Shown here one piece after another: positions 17,434-26,798 of a stretch of DNA of 64,000 nucleotides. A program made the translations under genes and the position numbers. Source of the DNA: Aureispira sp964404215 (GTDB lineage: Bacteria; Bacteroidota; Bacteroidia; Chitinophagales; Saprospiraceae); assembly GCA_964404215.1 (NCBI GenBank), contig CAYOJF010000009.1:4798-68797 (forward strand), written 5' to 3'. Under the pieces are notes generated by a model that had not been told where the DNA came from, ran no database searches, and saw nothing but the letters and a program-made list of their open reading frames with translations. Positions within the stretch are counted from its first letter, which is position 1; the number at the start of each line of letters is the position of its first letter.

Positions 17434-19380
17434 ATGGGAGAATCTCCAGTTAATAAAATGAAAGGTAAGCCACTTGGTAGTGGTAATGTAACCTTAGAAG
17501 TATCCGTAGATGGTACTAAAGTGCCTCAGAATATGTATATTCTTGAGGTCGAAGTAGTGAAAGCAATCAATAAAATCCCCTACGCCAAAATTGTACTTTT
17601 GGATGGAGATACCCGTGAACAAACTTTTCCACAATCGGAAGAAGATATGTTTAAGCCGGGAGGGGAAGTAGAAATAAAAATCAACCATAATCCAGAAGAT
17701 TTACAAACAATTTATAAAGGATTGATTGTAGAACATGGAATTCGCCATACTCAATATGGTGGGTCTGCATTGACTTTGCTTTGCAAAGACGAAGCACTGA
17801 AGCTGACAGTAGGTAGAAAAAATACTATTTTCTACGAAATGACGGATTCGGATATTATCTCTCAAATTGTTAGTGATGCTGGTCTAAGTGCTGATGTAGA
17901 AGGTACTAGTGTGACGCACAAAAAATTGATTCGATATTATTCAACAGACTGGGATTTCATACAGGCTAGAGCAGATGCGAATTCTTTGGTAACGGTGATT
18001 AATGATGGAGAAATTTCTATCAAAAAACCAACCGTGTCTGAAGCTACAGACTTATTGATTACTTATGGTACTGATTTGATTAGCATGGATATGAAAATTG
18101 ATGCTACTTATCAGTATTCTGAAGTAGAGGCAAATTGTTGGAATTATCCAGATCAAGCAGTTGATAATGCAGCTGGTGAGAAGCCTTCTACTAATGATCA
18201 AGGAGATGTTGATAGTGATACATTAAGTGGAATTATTGAACCTAAAGAACTGCTCCAAACAACAGCTCCTGTAACAAAAGATATGCTCCAATCTTGGGCG
18301 GACTCCATTTATCAAAGAGGACATCTTTCTAGGATCAGAGGAACATTAAAATTCATAGGAGCGGCAACAGCAGAAGTTGGGAAAACTGTTGAAATGGAAG
18401 CGTTGGGAGCTCGTTTCAATGGTAATGGTTATGTATCTAAAGTTCGCCATATTGTTAAAAATTCTCAATGGTTTACAGAAGTTAGTTTTGGGTTGCCACC
18501 CAAAACACACTTAGAAACCTATTCGCAGGCCCAAACTTTACCAGCTGGTGGTGGGCTGCCTGCTATACATGGTTTGCAACATGGTGTAGTGAAACAAATA
18601 GACGGAGATCCAGATGGCCAATTTAGGGTCTTAGTAAATATTCCTGTCATAGATAATCTCGAAGGTGAAGGTGTATGGGCTCGAATGGGGCAAACTTATG
18701 CTACTGGAGGGGCTGGAATGATGATTTATCCAGAGATAGGAGATGAAGTCGTATTAGGCTTTTTTGATAATGATCCAACTTACCCTGTTATTCTTGCGTC
18801 ACTCTACAGCAGTGCCCAAGCAATTGCTGGTGCCGATAGCGGCGGCGGCGGCGGTGGCGGCGGCGGCGGCGGTGGCGGCGGCGGTGCTCCTCCTCAACCA
18901 GGAACATTTGCTAGTGATGATCATAAAGTAGGACACGCTCCTTCTAGTGACAATAGAATGAAAGGTTTCTCTGTAAAGGAAGGAGCTATGCGTTTAGAAT
19001 TTAATGATGTAGATTGTGTGATCAAGTTATTGACACCTAATAATCATCTTTTACAGATTTCTGATAGCAATGATTCTATTTTGATTCATGATCCTGTCAA
19101 TAGTAACTCTATTTATATGGATGCGGCTGGAATTACCATCGAAACAGATATTGATATTACTATGAAAGCGAAGGGTAATATCATTATGGAAGCGAAACAA
19201 AATATAGAAACAAAGTCAGACTTAAATACCACAATGGAAGCAGGAGTTAACTTTGAAATTAAAGGCGGTGCTCAATTGACAGAGGAAGCTCCTATATTCG
19301 AGATCAAAGGCTCTGGTATGGGAACCGTAGATGGTGGTGGAATGCTAACGGTAAAAGGTGGTATGGTTATGATTAACTAA
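17434..19380 (+). CDS. vgrG: VgrG-type spike/hub protein
   Basis: This 648-residue hub and spike combines gp27-like and gp5-like parts. Residues about 15-365 are the gp27/phage late-control D-type region (DLQTIYKGLIVEHGIR, YSTDWDFIQARADANSLV). Residues about 375-460 form the OB-fold (GVVKQIDGDPDGQFRVLVNIP through GDEVVLGFFDNDPTYPVILASLYS). A run of 15 glycines (G470-G484) then links to a C-terminal beta-helix spike with MKAKGNIIMEAKQNIETKSD repeats and ending MLTVKGGMVMIN. The spike tip is expected to carry the PAAR protein encoded 38 bp downstream. No catalytic extension is fused at the end, so it is not an evolved VgrG. Confidence 0.93.
   Translation: MGESPVNKMKGKPLGSGNVTLEVSVDGTKVPQNMYILEVEVVKAINKIPYAKIVLLDGDTREQTFPQSEEDMFKPGGEVEIKINHNPEDLQTIYKGLIVEHGIRHTQYGGSALTLLCKDEALKLTVGRKNTIFYEMTDSDIISQIVSDAGLSADVEGTSVTHKKLIRYYSTDWDFIQARADANSLVTVINDGEISIKKPTVSEATDLLITYGTDLISMDMKIDATYQYSEVEANCWNYPDQAVDNAAGEKPSTNDQGDVDSDTLSGIIEPKELLQTTAPVTKDMLQSWADSIYQRGHLSRIRGTLKFIGAATAEVGKTVEMEALGARFNGNGYVSKVRHIVKNSQWFTEVSFGLPPKTHLETYSQAQTLPAGGGLPAIHGLQHGVVKQIDGDPDGQFRVLVNIPVIDNLEGEGVWARMGQTYATGGAGMMIYPEIGDEVVLGFFDNDPTYPVILASLYSSAQAIAGADSGGGGGGGGGGGGGGGAPPQPGTFASDDHKVGHAPSSDNRMKGFSVKEGAMRLEFNDVDCVIKLLTPNNHLLQISDSNDSILIHDPVNSNSIYMDAAGITIETDIDITMKAKGNIIMEAKQNIETKSDLNTTMEAGVNFEIKGGAQLTEEAPIFEIKGSGMGTVDGGGMLTVKGGMVMIN
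18841..18885 (+). repeat. Poly-glycine (GGC/GGT) tract in the spike gene
   Basis: Fifteen glycine codons in a row (GGC with GGT at positions 5, 11 and 15) encode a flexible linker between OB-fold and beta-helix. The tract is extremely GC-rich against AT-rich surroundings and is a likely site of in-frame length change. Confidence 0.95.
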
Positions 19381-19418
19381 AAGCATTTTTAAAATTAAAT
19401 GGTTTAAAAATATAAATT

Positions 19419-19709
19419 ATGGGACAACCCGCAGCTAGAATAACAGATATGCATGTATGCCCAGCATCTACAGGGCCTGTACCACATGTTGGAGGTCCAA
19501 TATCAGGTCCTTGTTGTCCAACAGTAATGATTGGCAAATTACCTGCAGCAATGGTAGGTGATATGTGTGTATGTGTAGGTCCTCCTGATACAATAGCAGC
19601 TGGTTCTGCTACAGTTTTTGTTGGTGGAATGCCTTTGGCAAGACTAGGTGATTCTACCGCTCATGGTGGTACTATTGTACTGGGTGAATTTACAGTATTA
19701 GCAGGGTAG
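19419..19709 (+). CDS. PAAR tip protein
   Basis: This 96-residue PAAR-domain protein sharpens the spike tip and can carry effectors. Visible marks are the opening GQPAARITDMHVCP, two repeats built around GDMCVCVGPPDTIAAGSATVFVGGMPLARLGDSTAHGG, and Cys/His residues (HVC, HV, CC, AHGG) that fit a metal-binding apex. The protein consists of the PAAR fold alone, with no toxin or transthyretin extension, so cargo would have to attach non-covalently or travel inside the tube. It ends block 1; a perfect palindrome 11 bp later separates it from a convergent gene. Confidence 0.93.
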   Translation: MGQPAARITDMHVCPASTGPVPHVGGPISGPCCPTVMIGKLPAAMVGDMCVCVGPPDTIAAGSATVFVGGMPLARLGDSTAHGGTIVLGEFTVLAG

Positions 19710-19720
19710 TAATAAACTAG

Positions 19721-19776
19721 TATCCATTAAAAAAATCCTTTCAACAATATTGTTGAAAGGATTTTTTTAATGGATA
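19721..19776. terminator. Perfect 56-bp palindrome, bidirectional terminator
   Basis: The two 28-bp arms (19721-19748 and 19749-19776) are exact complements with no spacer. Each arm has a run of seven A or T so that either strand gives a GC-containing hairpin followed by a U tract. It lies between the convergent PAAR gene (ends 19709) and the adhesin gene (ends 19786), so it can terminate both. Confidence 0.92.
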
Positions 19777-19785
19777 TAAATTGTA

Positions 19786-22700
19786 TTACTGTTTTATGAT
19801 TCGTTTTGTGATGATTTTATCATCAGTAGATAATACGAGCAAATACATAGCTGCAGGAAGTGACTGTGTATTGATCGTCTCAATATGTGCTCCTGCTTGT
19901 TGCGTTTGATTTTTAGTGTACGTTTTCACAACTTGTCCTAAACTATTATGTATCTGTAGGGTAATGTTTTCTTCTTGTTCTAGTTGGTATTGAACAGTAA
20001 TTTGCTCCTGAAATGGATTCGGCATCGTTTGCATTTCAATTTGATTGTCAGCAATGATTAAGTGACTCGTAATCGTACCAATAGTACTGACAGGGGTATT
20101 GGTAATAATTGGAGTGTTAAAGTCGAAGTAAATCGCAGCCGTATTCTCAATACTAGTCCCAATCGGTAAGTTAGGTTGACGATTAATCGTAAATTTGATA
20201 AAACCTATACTAGCTTCAAAGTCAACACTAGAATCAGGTAGGTAAATATTATCGAACGTAGCGATTAAGATATTACCCTCTTCGATACGAACATCAACAT
20301 CATGTTTGGTATCAATATAGCGAATCGTAGAAGGAATCAAGTTGACATCCAATGTATCTCTAATAATAACAAATTGTGCAGGAGCTGTACCTGTATTTTG
20401 AAACCTAATCATGTATTCGAGTTCTTCATCTGCTTGATAAATAGTACCCCCATCCCAAGCATTGCCAGTATGATAAGGTGCTACTTGTTTGTCATTAGGA
20501 TCGTATGATCCTACTACTGTTGTTGTGATTTGATCGGTATTGTTTGCTGGTGTCGCATCACCTGACTGAGGATAGATATTGGCTGTGCCTACCAGAGGAG
20601 TACCTAATGGTGTACTGGCTGGAACAGTAAACCTAACATCTATAGTACGACATTCTGCTGGGAGTAAGTTACTAAAGGACCAATTGAAAGTGTGAGCTCC
20701 AATATTATGCAAAAACAGAGTAGAGTTCCTACCAGTAATTGATTGGAATCCTAATAGAGGATCATAATCATAGTCAATAGTGCCACTCATAATGGTATTG
20801 CCATCATTACAGTATTTGATGCGGGTAAAGTAAGGGAATCCAGGACTAGCTCTACTATAGTCATCTAGGTCCAATCTCAAATCTTGGAAAGGAGGATTAG
20901 TAACAAAATGGTCGGTACAGTAGGAGTTATTCAAGAGTACATTATTATGTACAATAGTACTGGTAGCAGGACAGGAAAAGTTTGCTATACTATTCCCAGA
21001 TAGAGAAACAGTGTAGTTGCCAGGTGTGGTAACTGTAAATCTATAATGACCATTTACATCTGTAAACACAGTTATATTCCCTGGCATTAGAGTAACTTGT
21101 CTGTAAGCTAGAGGTAATGCTCCTTGTCTTTGACAAGTTTGTGTTGCTGTTATGTCATAAATAGTACCACATAGGATTGCAGATGGAGCAGGTCCAATAC
21201 TTAGACGGAATTTTTTTGTTATAACACATCCTCCTATTTCAGTGACAGATACAGTGTATAAACCCGCAGGAAGTCCAGAAATATCTTCTGTAGTTGCACC
21301 TGTATTCCATAAGTAACTAGAGGCTGTTCCATTATTAACGGTTAGGTCAATAGCTCCTCCAGTATTATTTGAGTTGGGAGAAGTCGTATTCCCAGTAAGA
21401 TAAGTGCTAATCTGACCACTTACATTAGAGGTGATATCAACTACACAACCAGCATTATCTGTGATCCTATTTCTATATTGTCCTGGGTAGAGACCGGAAA
21501 TATCCTCTATGTTTGCATTAACGTGTGACCAAGAGAAATTGAAAGGAGGAGTACCTCCTACAACGGTCACATCTATTGCTCCATTTTTATTTCCACAAGA
21601 GGCATTCGTTACTACACTAGTTGCACTCAGTGCTGGGGGATTAGGAATTAAGACAGATGAGTTGTCTGAACATCCATTTGCATCTGTAATGGTAACTGAA
21701 TAAGTAGTACCAGGAGTTGGGGTATTGATGAAATGGTCTGTACTGCCTGTGTTCCATAGTATACTGAATGGAGGAACTCCCCCTATTGAGCTTGCGACTA
21801 TATCATCAGGTAGACAAGGAGCTGATAATGTGATGACAGCGTTCACGATTCCTCCGTCTGTGATAGAGATAGTGTCTATCAATACACATGCTCCGTTCGT
21901 AACCGTAATATAATGGTCTCCAGTTGCAAGATTATTTGTTGTTCTAGTTGTAGCTCCGTTACTCCACAAAAATGTAGGAGTTGTCATTCCAAATTCTTTA
22001 ACGGTAGCCGTTCCATTGGCTAGACCACAACTCGCTGGAGTATGATTCAATTCAATAAATTCTCCTACTTCAAAAGTATCTGTCGTAATACATCCATAAT
22101 TATTTATAGAAACAATATATCTACCAGCATAGATATTATTCAAATCTTCTGTTGTTTCTCCATTTGGTTGCCAAGTTGTCGTGTAACCTTGACTACCTCC
22201 AGTTATTGTCAAGTCAATAGCACCATCATTATTCCCACAGGTAGCATCTGTGACAACTCCATTAATACTAACATTATTAACAATAGCAGCTCCTATTACT
22301 GAATCAATCACATTACATCCGCCTATATTATCTGTTACCGTAACTGTATAAGTTGTAGGAATGGAAGTCAGTGTTATATGATCTGTTGTAGCACCATTAC
22401 TCCAGAGGTAGTTATAACTCCCACTACCTCCAAATGCTTCAACTATCGCTTTGTCAGCATTATTACAGTTGTATACGGAATCAAGACGTGCTGATGCTAC
22501 TAATGAATAACCACTTCCATAGATAGAGTCTCCTCTGATTTGTGTACAATTACCATCTGTAATAGTTACAGAGGCAAAACTGTAAGAGGTAAGCCCCGAT
22601 CTACTAGCAGTTGTAGATCCATTATTCCAAAGATAAGTAGGATTAGTGTACCCTGAAGTTATCAGAGTTGCTTGACCATTTGAATTACTACCACAACTAG

Positions 22701-23454
22701 GTGGAAATAGTTGAAGTTCTGCAGATGGACCTCCAATAGTTATATTTAATGTTTGAGAGCATCCTCTAGCATCATAGACACTCACTTGGTAATCTCCTCC
22801 TCCCATATTCGTTCTATCTTCAGTAGAAAAAGGGAGATTGTAGTTGTCAGACCAATAATAATAGTAAGGTGCCTGCCCACCTGTTACCATTAAATCTATA
22901 GACCCGTTGTCACCACATGTTGCATTTATAACGGAACTTGTTAAATTGATACCTGGATTCGCACTCAATGTATAGCTAGATGTACTTGTACAACCAGCAA
23001 TGCTAGTTACAGTAACGCTGTAAGTACCAGGCGGTGGGGTAATTGTTCTAGTCGTAGCACCATTGCTCCAAAGGTAGTTGCTTATGGGAGTACTGTGGAG
23101 ATTTGTATAGAGTGAACCACAACTTGATTCTGTTATATTGGTTGCCATAGGAGTGGTGGATATTGGCAGATAAATAGTAGCACTGTAGCTACATTGTGTA
23201 GGGTCTGTTATGGTTACGCTGTAGTTACCAGGTAATAAGCCATTATTAGAGGCTGTTGTAGCACCATTGCTCCATAGATAGGTACTATTAGAGTAATAAG
23301 TAGTGCTACTTAAGCTTAATTGACCATTATTAGCGGTAGAGCAACTGGGACGATTGTTGACGACAATACTATAACTATTAGGACATTGTGCCAATAGTTG
23401 TGAGCTGTATAGGATGCCCAGAAGGAATAATATTGATTTGAAGTGTAATAACAT
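19786..23454 (-). CDS. Secreted SprB-repeat adhesin with type IX sorting domain
   Basis: This 1222-residue exported protein starts with a signal peptide (to about residue 22). Residues 25-740 are repeats of the SprB type, recurring as YLWSNGATT...GxYxVTVTDxxGC with paired cysteines. A carboxypeptidase-regulatory-like segment follows (about 755-830, DVNGHYRFTVTTPGNYTVSLSG), then a DUF11-like region (about 850-1130, NTGTAPAQFVIIRDTLD and ENTAAIYFDFNTPIITN). The last 75 residues are a type A sorting domain (MPNPFQEQITVQYQLE...LPAAMYLLVLSTDDKIITKRIIKQ) that directs secretion by the type IX system. SprB repeats occur in gliding adhesins of Flavobacterium. It is convergent with the eCIS block and probably unrelated to it. 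Confidence 0.9.
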   Translation of the reverse strand: MLLHFKSILFLLGILYSSQLLAQCPNSYSIVVNNRPSCSTANNGQLSLSSTTYYSNSTYLWSNGATTASNNGLLPGNYSVTITDPTQCSYSATIYLPISTTPMATNITESSCGSLYTNLHSTPISNYLWSNGATTRTITPPPGTYSVTVTSIAGCTSTSSYTLSANPGINLTSSVINATCGDNGSIDLMVTGGQAPYYYYWSDNYNLPFSTEDRTNMGGGDYQVSVYDARGCSQTLNITIGGPSAELQLFPPSCGSNSNGQATLITSGYTNPTYLWNNGSTTASRSGLTSYSFASVTITDGNCTQIRGDSIYGSGYSLVASARLDSVYNCNNADKAIVEAFGGSGSYNYLWSNGATTDHITLTSIPTTYTVTVTDNIGGCNVIDSVIGAAIVNNVSINGVVTDATCGNNDGAIDLTITGGSQGYTTTWQPNGETTEDLNNIYAGRYIVSINNYGCITTDTFEVGEFIELNHTPASCGLANGTATVKEFGMTTPTFLWSNGATTRTTNNLATGDHYITVTNGACVLIDTISITDGGIVNAVITLSAPCLPDDIVASSIGGVPPFSILWNTGSTDHFINTPTPGTTYSVTITDANGCSDNSSVLIPNPPALSATSVVTNASCGNKNGAIDVTVVGGTPPFNFSWSHVNANIEDISGLYPGQYRNRITDNAGCVVDITSNVSGQISTYLTGNTTSPNSNNTGGAIDLTVNNGTASSYLWNTGATTEDISGLPAGLYTVSVTEIGGCVITKKFRLSIGPAPSAILCGTIYDITATQTCQRQGALPLAYRQVTLMPGNITVFTDVNGHYRFTVTTPGNYTVSLSGNSIANFSCPATSTIVHNNVLLNNSYCTDHFVTNPPFQDLRLDLDDYSRASPGFPYFTRIKYCNDGNTIMSGTIDYDYDPLLGFQSITGRNSTLFLHNIGAHTFNWSFSNLLPAECRTIDVRFTVPASTPLGTPLVGTANIYPQSGDATPANNTDQITTTVVGSYDPNDKQVAPYHTGNAWDGGTIYQADEELEYMIRFQNTGTAPAQFVIIRDTLDVNLIPSTIRYIDTKHDVDVRIEEGNILIATFDNIYLPDSSVDFEASIGFIKFTINRQPNLPIGTSIENTAAIYFDFNTPIITNTPVSTIGTITSHLIIADNQIEMQTMPNPFQEQITVQYQLEQEENITLQIHNSLGQVVKTYTKNQTQQAGAHIETINTQSLPAAMYLLVLSTDDKIITKRIIKQ

Positions 23455-23633
23455 ATTTTTAATTTATAAGGTGAATGAAATACATTTAATGAAAATGTCT
23501 CTGTATTACCTTACAATAGTAAATGATCTTATTAGAGAGAGAAAGTACTATTTTAGTATGTTATTATTTATATTTTTATTTTACTTCAGCGTATTTGCTT
23601 GGTTATTAAGTTAAAATCAGATTTTTGATGTAA

Positions 23634-23671
23634 AAAAAGTTATCTAAAAGTACTCTTTTAGATAACTTTTT
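23634..23671 (-). terminator. Rho-independent terminator
   Basis: A 17-bp perfect stem (23634-23650 and 23655-23671) with a TACT/AGTA loop has A/T runs on both sides. It lies just downstream of the TraB/GumN gene on the minus strand. It could also stop plus-strand read-through. Confidence 0.85.
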
Positions 23672-23695
23672 AAATGACAATATATATGAAAAGTC

Positions 23696-24607
23696 TTATT
23701 TCAGTACAGGGGTTACTTTTAACCCTTCTTTTCTCAATAGTCTAATAACACCATTTTGACCACCCAAATGTCCTGCTCCTACCGCATAAAATGTCTTTTC
23801 TTTTTTTGACATTTCTAGTATTTTAGGAATCCAGTTTTTGTTTCTATCGTCTAATAGTGCCGCTTGTCCTTCCATTTCTTCTAGATCGCCAGCCATCATT
23901 TCGACCATACCATCTACATCTTGTTCCTTATATTTTTCTACGAGTTTGGCAAATTCATTGCTACCTGTATCTCCTTTTTTTATGTTTTTGACACTCTCAA
24001 CCAATACCTCTGCTTGTTTTTCGTAGGATATATCATCAAATACTTTCATTTGATCCGCAACAGTCTCTAAGCCTCCAAAATTCATTTTTGCTTCATTTGC
24101 TTTGGAAGTTAATTCCATCTCATACATTTTGACTGGACCTTCTATCATTTCGGTAGCCAACATAGATTGAACTAGCATTGGTTTCCAGTTTTTGATCATA
24201 GGAAAAGAAGCCTTGGTTTGAGCAGAGCTAACTTCTTCAGTAAAATACTTTTCAACAATAGCATAATCCTCTTCCGACATCACATCTTTTAGTTCTTTAT
24301 CATCTGCCATTGGAGCTAAGTTCATCATCTCCATACTAGTAGCCAACATTTGGCTCATATCAATTTCCATGACCAATTTATCGGTTTTGGAAAATGCCTT
24401 TTGCATTTTATCATCCCAAAAGAAATCTTTTTCTCCAATCATGTGTATCGTCCCGAATAAATAAGAGGGTTTGATCCCTTTACCAGTGATTTTCCAAAGA
24501 AGGGTTTTTTCTAGTTTTTGATCGGTTTCTTGTGCCTGAGCACTAGGCAGTTGCCAAATTAATAATGCAATTGCAAAAAAGGCAGTTAAATTTTTCATCA
24601 TGTTCAT
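23696..24607 (-). CDS. TraB/GumN family protein (TIKI-like)
   Basis: A protein of 303 residues from the chosen start (MNMMKNLTAFF), which gives a clear signal peptide; the frame is open 36 bp further up. Family marks are KTLLWKITGKGIKPSYLFGTIHMIG near the start, KLVMEIDM, a central GLETVADQMKVFDDI and the final FYAVGAGHLGGQNGVIRLLRKEG. In eukaryotic TIKI proteins this fold is a metalloprotease using the conserved GT.H and GxGH histidines, both present here. In bacteria the function is unclear, so exported metal-dependent protease is a family inference. It is transcribed alone. Confidence 0.87.
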   Translation of the reverse strand: MNMMKNLTAFFAIALLIWQLPSAQAQETDQKLEKTLLWKITGKGIKPSYLFGTIHMIGEKDFFWDDKMQKAFSKTDKLVMEIDMSQMLATSMEMMNLAPMADDKELKDVMSEEDYAIVEKYFTEEVSSAQTKASFPMIKNWKPMLVQSMLATEMIEGPVKMYEMELTSKANEAKMNFGGLETVADQMKVFDDISYEKQAEVLVESVKNIKKGDTGSNEFAKLVEKYKEQDVDGMVEMMAGDLEEMEGQAALLDDRNKNWIPKILEMSKKEKTFYAVGAGHLGGQNGVIRLLRKEGLKVTPVLK

Positions 24608-24658
24608 ATTATAGTTCTTTTTGTAGACAAATTGTAAGTACATCTTAAGTAATATAAC

Positions 24659-24785
24659 AAATGTTCTCGCATTAAAACAAGTCTATTTTTGTCCATATTT
24701 TTATCTAAAATCCTCGTCTTAGCCTGCTAAGACTCTGGTTTTATCTTCAATCTGTTCAAAAAGTAGTTCTTATTTTATTTTACGA
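24659..24785. repeat. Intergenic hairpin repeat family B, copy 1
   Basis: About 125 bp that align with 63880-64000 over their whole length at moderate identity. The common core is an 8-bp stem with a 2-nt loop: GTCTTAGC-CT-GCTAAGAC at 24716-24733 here, GCTTTAGC-CC-GCTAAAGC in the other copy. Both are followed by a TTCAAAAAGTA-like or CTCAAAAGTA-like segment. No gene lies in the 24644-24887 gap. The nature of the element (mobile remnant or structured RNA) is not known. Confidence 0.6.
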
Positions 24786-24887
24786 TTACTTTTGTGCTAT
24801 TACTTAATAACTGAGGTTAGTCCATACTTGGTTCAAAACAATTGCCAACTTTCGACTAAAGGACATTTTTACAGGTTCAACAACCAA

Positions 24888-26516
24888 TTATTCTTGATAA
24901 GTAGGATTACCAAGGCAGTATAAGTACCCATTTCTAGAAGGAAGATAAATTTTTTCATCATCTACAAATGGAGTAGATTCACTCTTGATTTTTATTTTAT
25001 CTAGTAATTTAAAATGCAGTAAAGCATCATACTCAAATAGATAGGTTCCTTTATAAGTGGCGGCAATAATTTTATTTTGCACAATAAGAGGAGTAGAAAT
25101 AGAAGGTCCTGTTTTGTATTTGAAAACAATTTTAGGTTTGGGTACAATAGTTTTGCCATCAAAAGAAGTCGTTGTATCAGCAATGTAGTCGGTATCCACT
25201 ACATACAAAAAACCATCAATACCAATAACGGCGGCTAGATTAGGGGCATTTTCTATAGGGTAATTTAGATTGGTACTTGGAGAGCCAATAATACCTCCTT
25301 CCCAAGATTGGAAATTACGATTTTCGATTGGCAAGAACCACTCTATAGCAGCAATTCCTTCTTTTCTAGGGTCTAGTTTGAGTAGTCCACCTTTACCTTT
25401 GATATACTGTTTTTCTATCGCAACTAGTAGGCATTTGTCTTCTGTAATAGTAGGCGTGCCGTCAATGTCAGATCCAGTGTAAAAATCCCAATCTATTTTT
25501 TTTGTCTGCAAATTGTAGCCCCAGATATGTCCTGAGCCAGAAGCAATATAAATATGATTGCCTAATAGGACAGGAGAGGCCTCTGTAACCAAATTTCCAC
25601 GATGTTCTTTTTTGTCTTTGGTGGTATACAAGGTATCTCTGTTGGTGTAAATTTGTGGTTGTAGCATATCATGTAGCATCAGAGCACTATCTGGTGCGGG
25701 ATTAAAAACAGTGAAAATTCCATTTTCTAATCCAATATAGGCTGTATCGTTTAGTAAGAGACAAGAAGCATCTACATCTCTACTGTAACAGTCCGTACGA
25801 TGACTGTCCATTCGCCAGCATTCTTCCCCTGTCCAATAAGATACAGCTCTATAGCTAGGTACATAACTACTATAGATACTCTTGCCTGCTCTACTACCCT
25901 GTAGTATGAGGCAACTGTGATGAATAGAGTCTGCATTAGGCTGTAGCCAAATGGATCCTGTCCCCTTGATTACATCATCAAATTTATATTGCCAAACTAG
26001 CTTTCCTGTCGCTGCATCTATTTTTTTTAAATGATGATCATAGGCTCCCTGTAACAAATATTTGGTATTATTTTCTTTAATCAAGAGAGGTTGTCCAGTC
26101 CAGCCAGCTCCTCTCCATTTGACTTCCTTAGGGCCTATTTTTGTCGTACCACTACCTAGTTTATGTTTCCATATTTCTACTAACCGACTAGGGGCTTTAT
26201 TACCATAATAATTACGACTAGGGTTATGTAAAAAACTACCATTGATGATGGTTAATGATTTGCCATTATTGAGCGTAGCTGTCAATGTCTGATAGGGCGA
26301 ACCTTCTGTAATAGTGGAGTCAAGAGAGGAGGTAGAAGATATAGAAATGGGAGCAGCTTCTTCTACAGGAAACAGTGTAGTAGAAGGATTAGCTTGGTGG
26401 TCGGCTTTGGGAACTACGACAGTTATCAGTCTTATACTATTGTAAGTAATGAATAGTATAACAATACCAATGATACTAAACATAACTACATGTCGAAGAG
26501 AGGAGAAGTACTTCAT
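24888..26516 (-). CDS. PQQ-type beta-propeller protein, membrane-anchored
   Basis: A 542-residue protein from the start at 26516 (MKYFSSLRHVVMFSIIGIVILFITY), which places one N-terminal transmembrane or signal-anchor helix at about residues 10-30; the longer reading adds 16 unlikely residues. The rest (about 105-540) is a PQQ-like beta-propeller with blade motifs such as ATGKLVWQYKFDD, YIASGSGHIWGYNLQTKKIDWDFYTG and YLPSRNGYLYCLG. No haem site or clear PQQ-ligand set is seen, so it is likely a structural or binding propeller, not a dehydrogenase. It is followed by the TraB/GumN gene on the same strand but 281 bp away. Confidence 0.8.
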   Translation of the reverse strand: MKYFSSLRHVVMFSIIGIVILFITYNSIRLITVVVPKADHQANPSTTLFPVEEAAPISISSTSSLDSTITEGSPYQTLTATLNNGKSLTIINGSFLHNPSRNYYGNKAPSRLVEIWKHKLGSGTTKIGPKEVKWRGAGWTGQPLLIKENNTKYLLQGAYDHHLKKIDAATGKLVWQYKFDDVIKGTGSIWLQPNADSIHHSCLILQGSRAGKSIYSSYVPSYRAVSYWTGEECWRMDSHRTDCYSRDVDASCLLLNDTAYIGLENGIFTVFNPAPDSALMLHDMLQPQIYTNRDTLYTTKDKKEHRGNLVTEASPVLLGNHIYIASGSGHIWGYNLQTKKIDWDFYTGSDIDGTPTITEDKCLLVAIEKQYIKGKGGLLKLDPRKEGIAAIEWFLPIENRNFQSWEGGIIGSPSTNLNYPIENAPNLAAVIGIDGFLYVVDTDYIADTTTSFDGKTIVPKPKIVFKYKTGPSISTPLIVQNKIIAATYKGTYLFEYDALLHFKLLDKIKIKSESTPFVDDEKIYLPSRNGYLYCLGNPTYQE

Positions 26517-26798
26517 ATTCCATTTTTCTGAGTATAGGTGCAGTGTTAATACCTTTTTTAGCAAAGAAGTTGCAAAAATTAGGCTTGATTTGATATCCCC
26601 GATTGAGGTCAGTTACTTAATGAAGGTATAGCTTTTGGTCAACAATACTTTGTTTATGTCCCTATTCCTAAATCTTTGTCGTACAAATAAAGTAAAGAGC
26701 GAAAGAAAATCGTTATTTTTGTAATCCAAACCAATAAATTTTATGCTCTAGTGTAAGTATAGGGTATAATAGTTTAGCAAAAGATAGTATATTCAAAC

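Noticed and set aside
11130..19709. Reading the locus as a classical type VI secretion system because of VgrG and PAAR
   Set aside because: There is no TssJ, TssL, TssM, TssK or ClpV. A single sheath gene, DUF4255 cap, several gp19-like tube proteins, LysM adaptor and a large J-type protein point to an eCIS-type system.
19786..23454. Repeated DNA that might be a CRISPR array
   Set aside because: The repeats are in frame, of unequal length and encode WSNGATT-type SprB repeats; there are no constant repeats with unique spacers.
23696..26516. TraB/GumN and PQQ-propeller genes as one operon
   Set aside because: They are on the same strand but 281 bp apart, with a repeat element between them.
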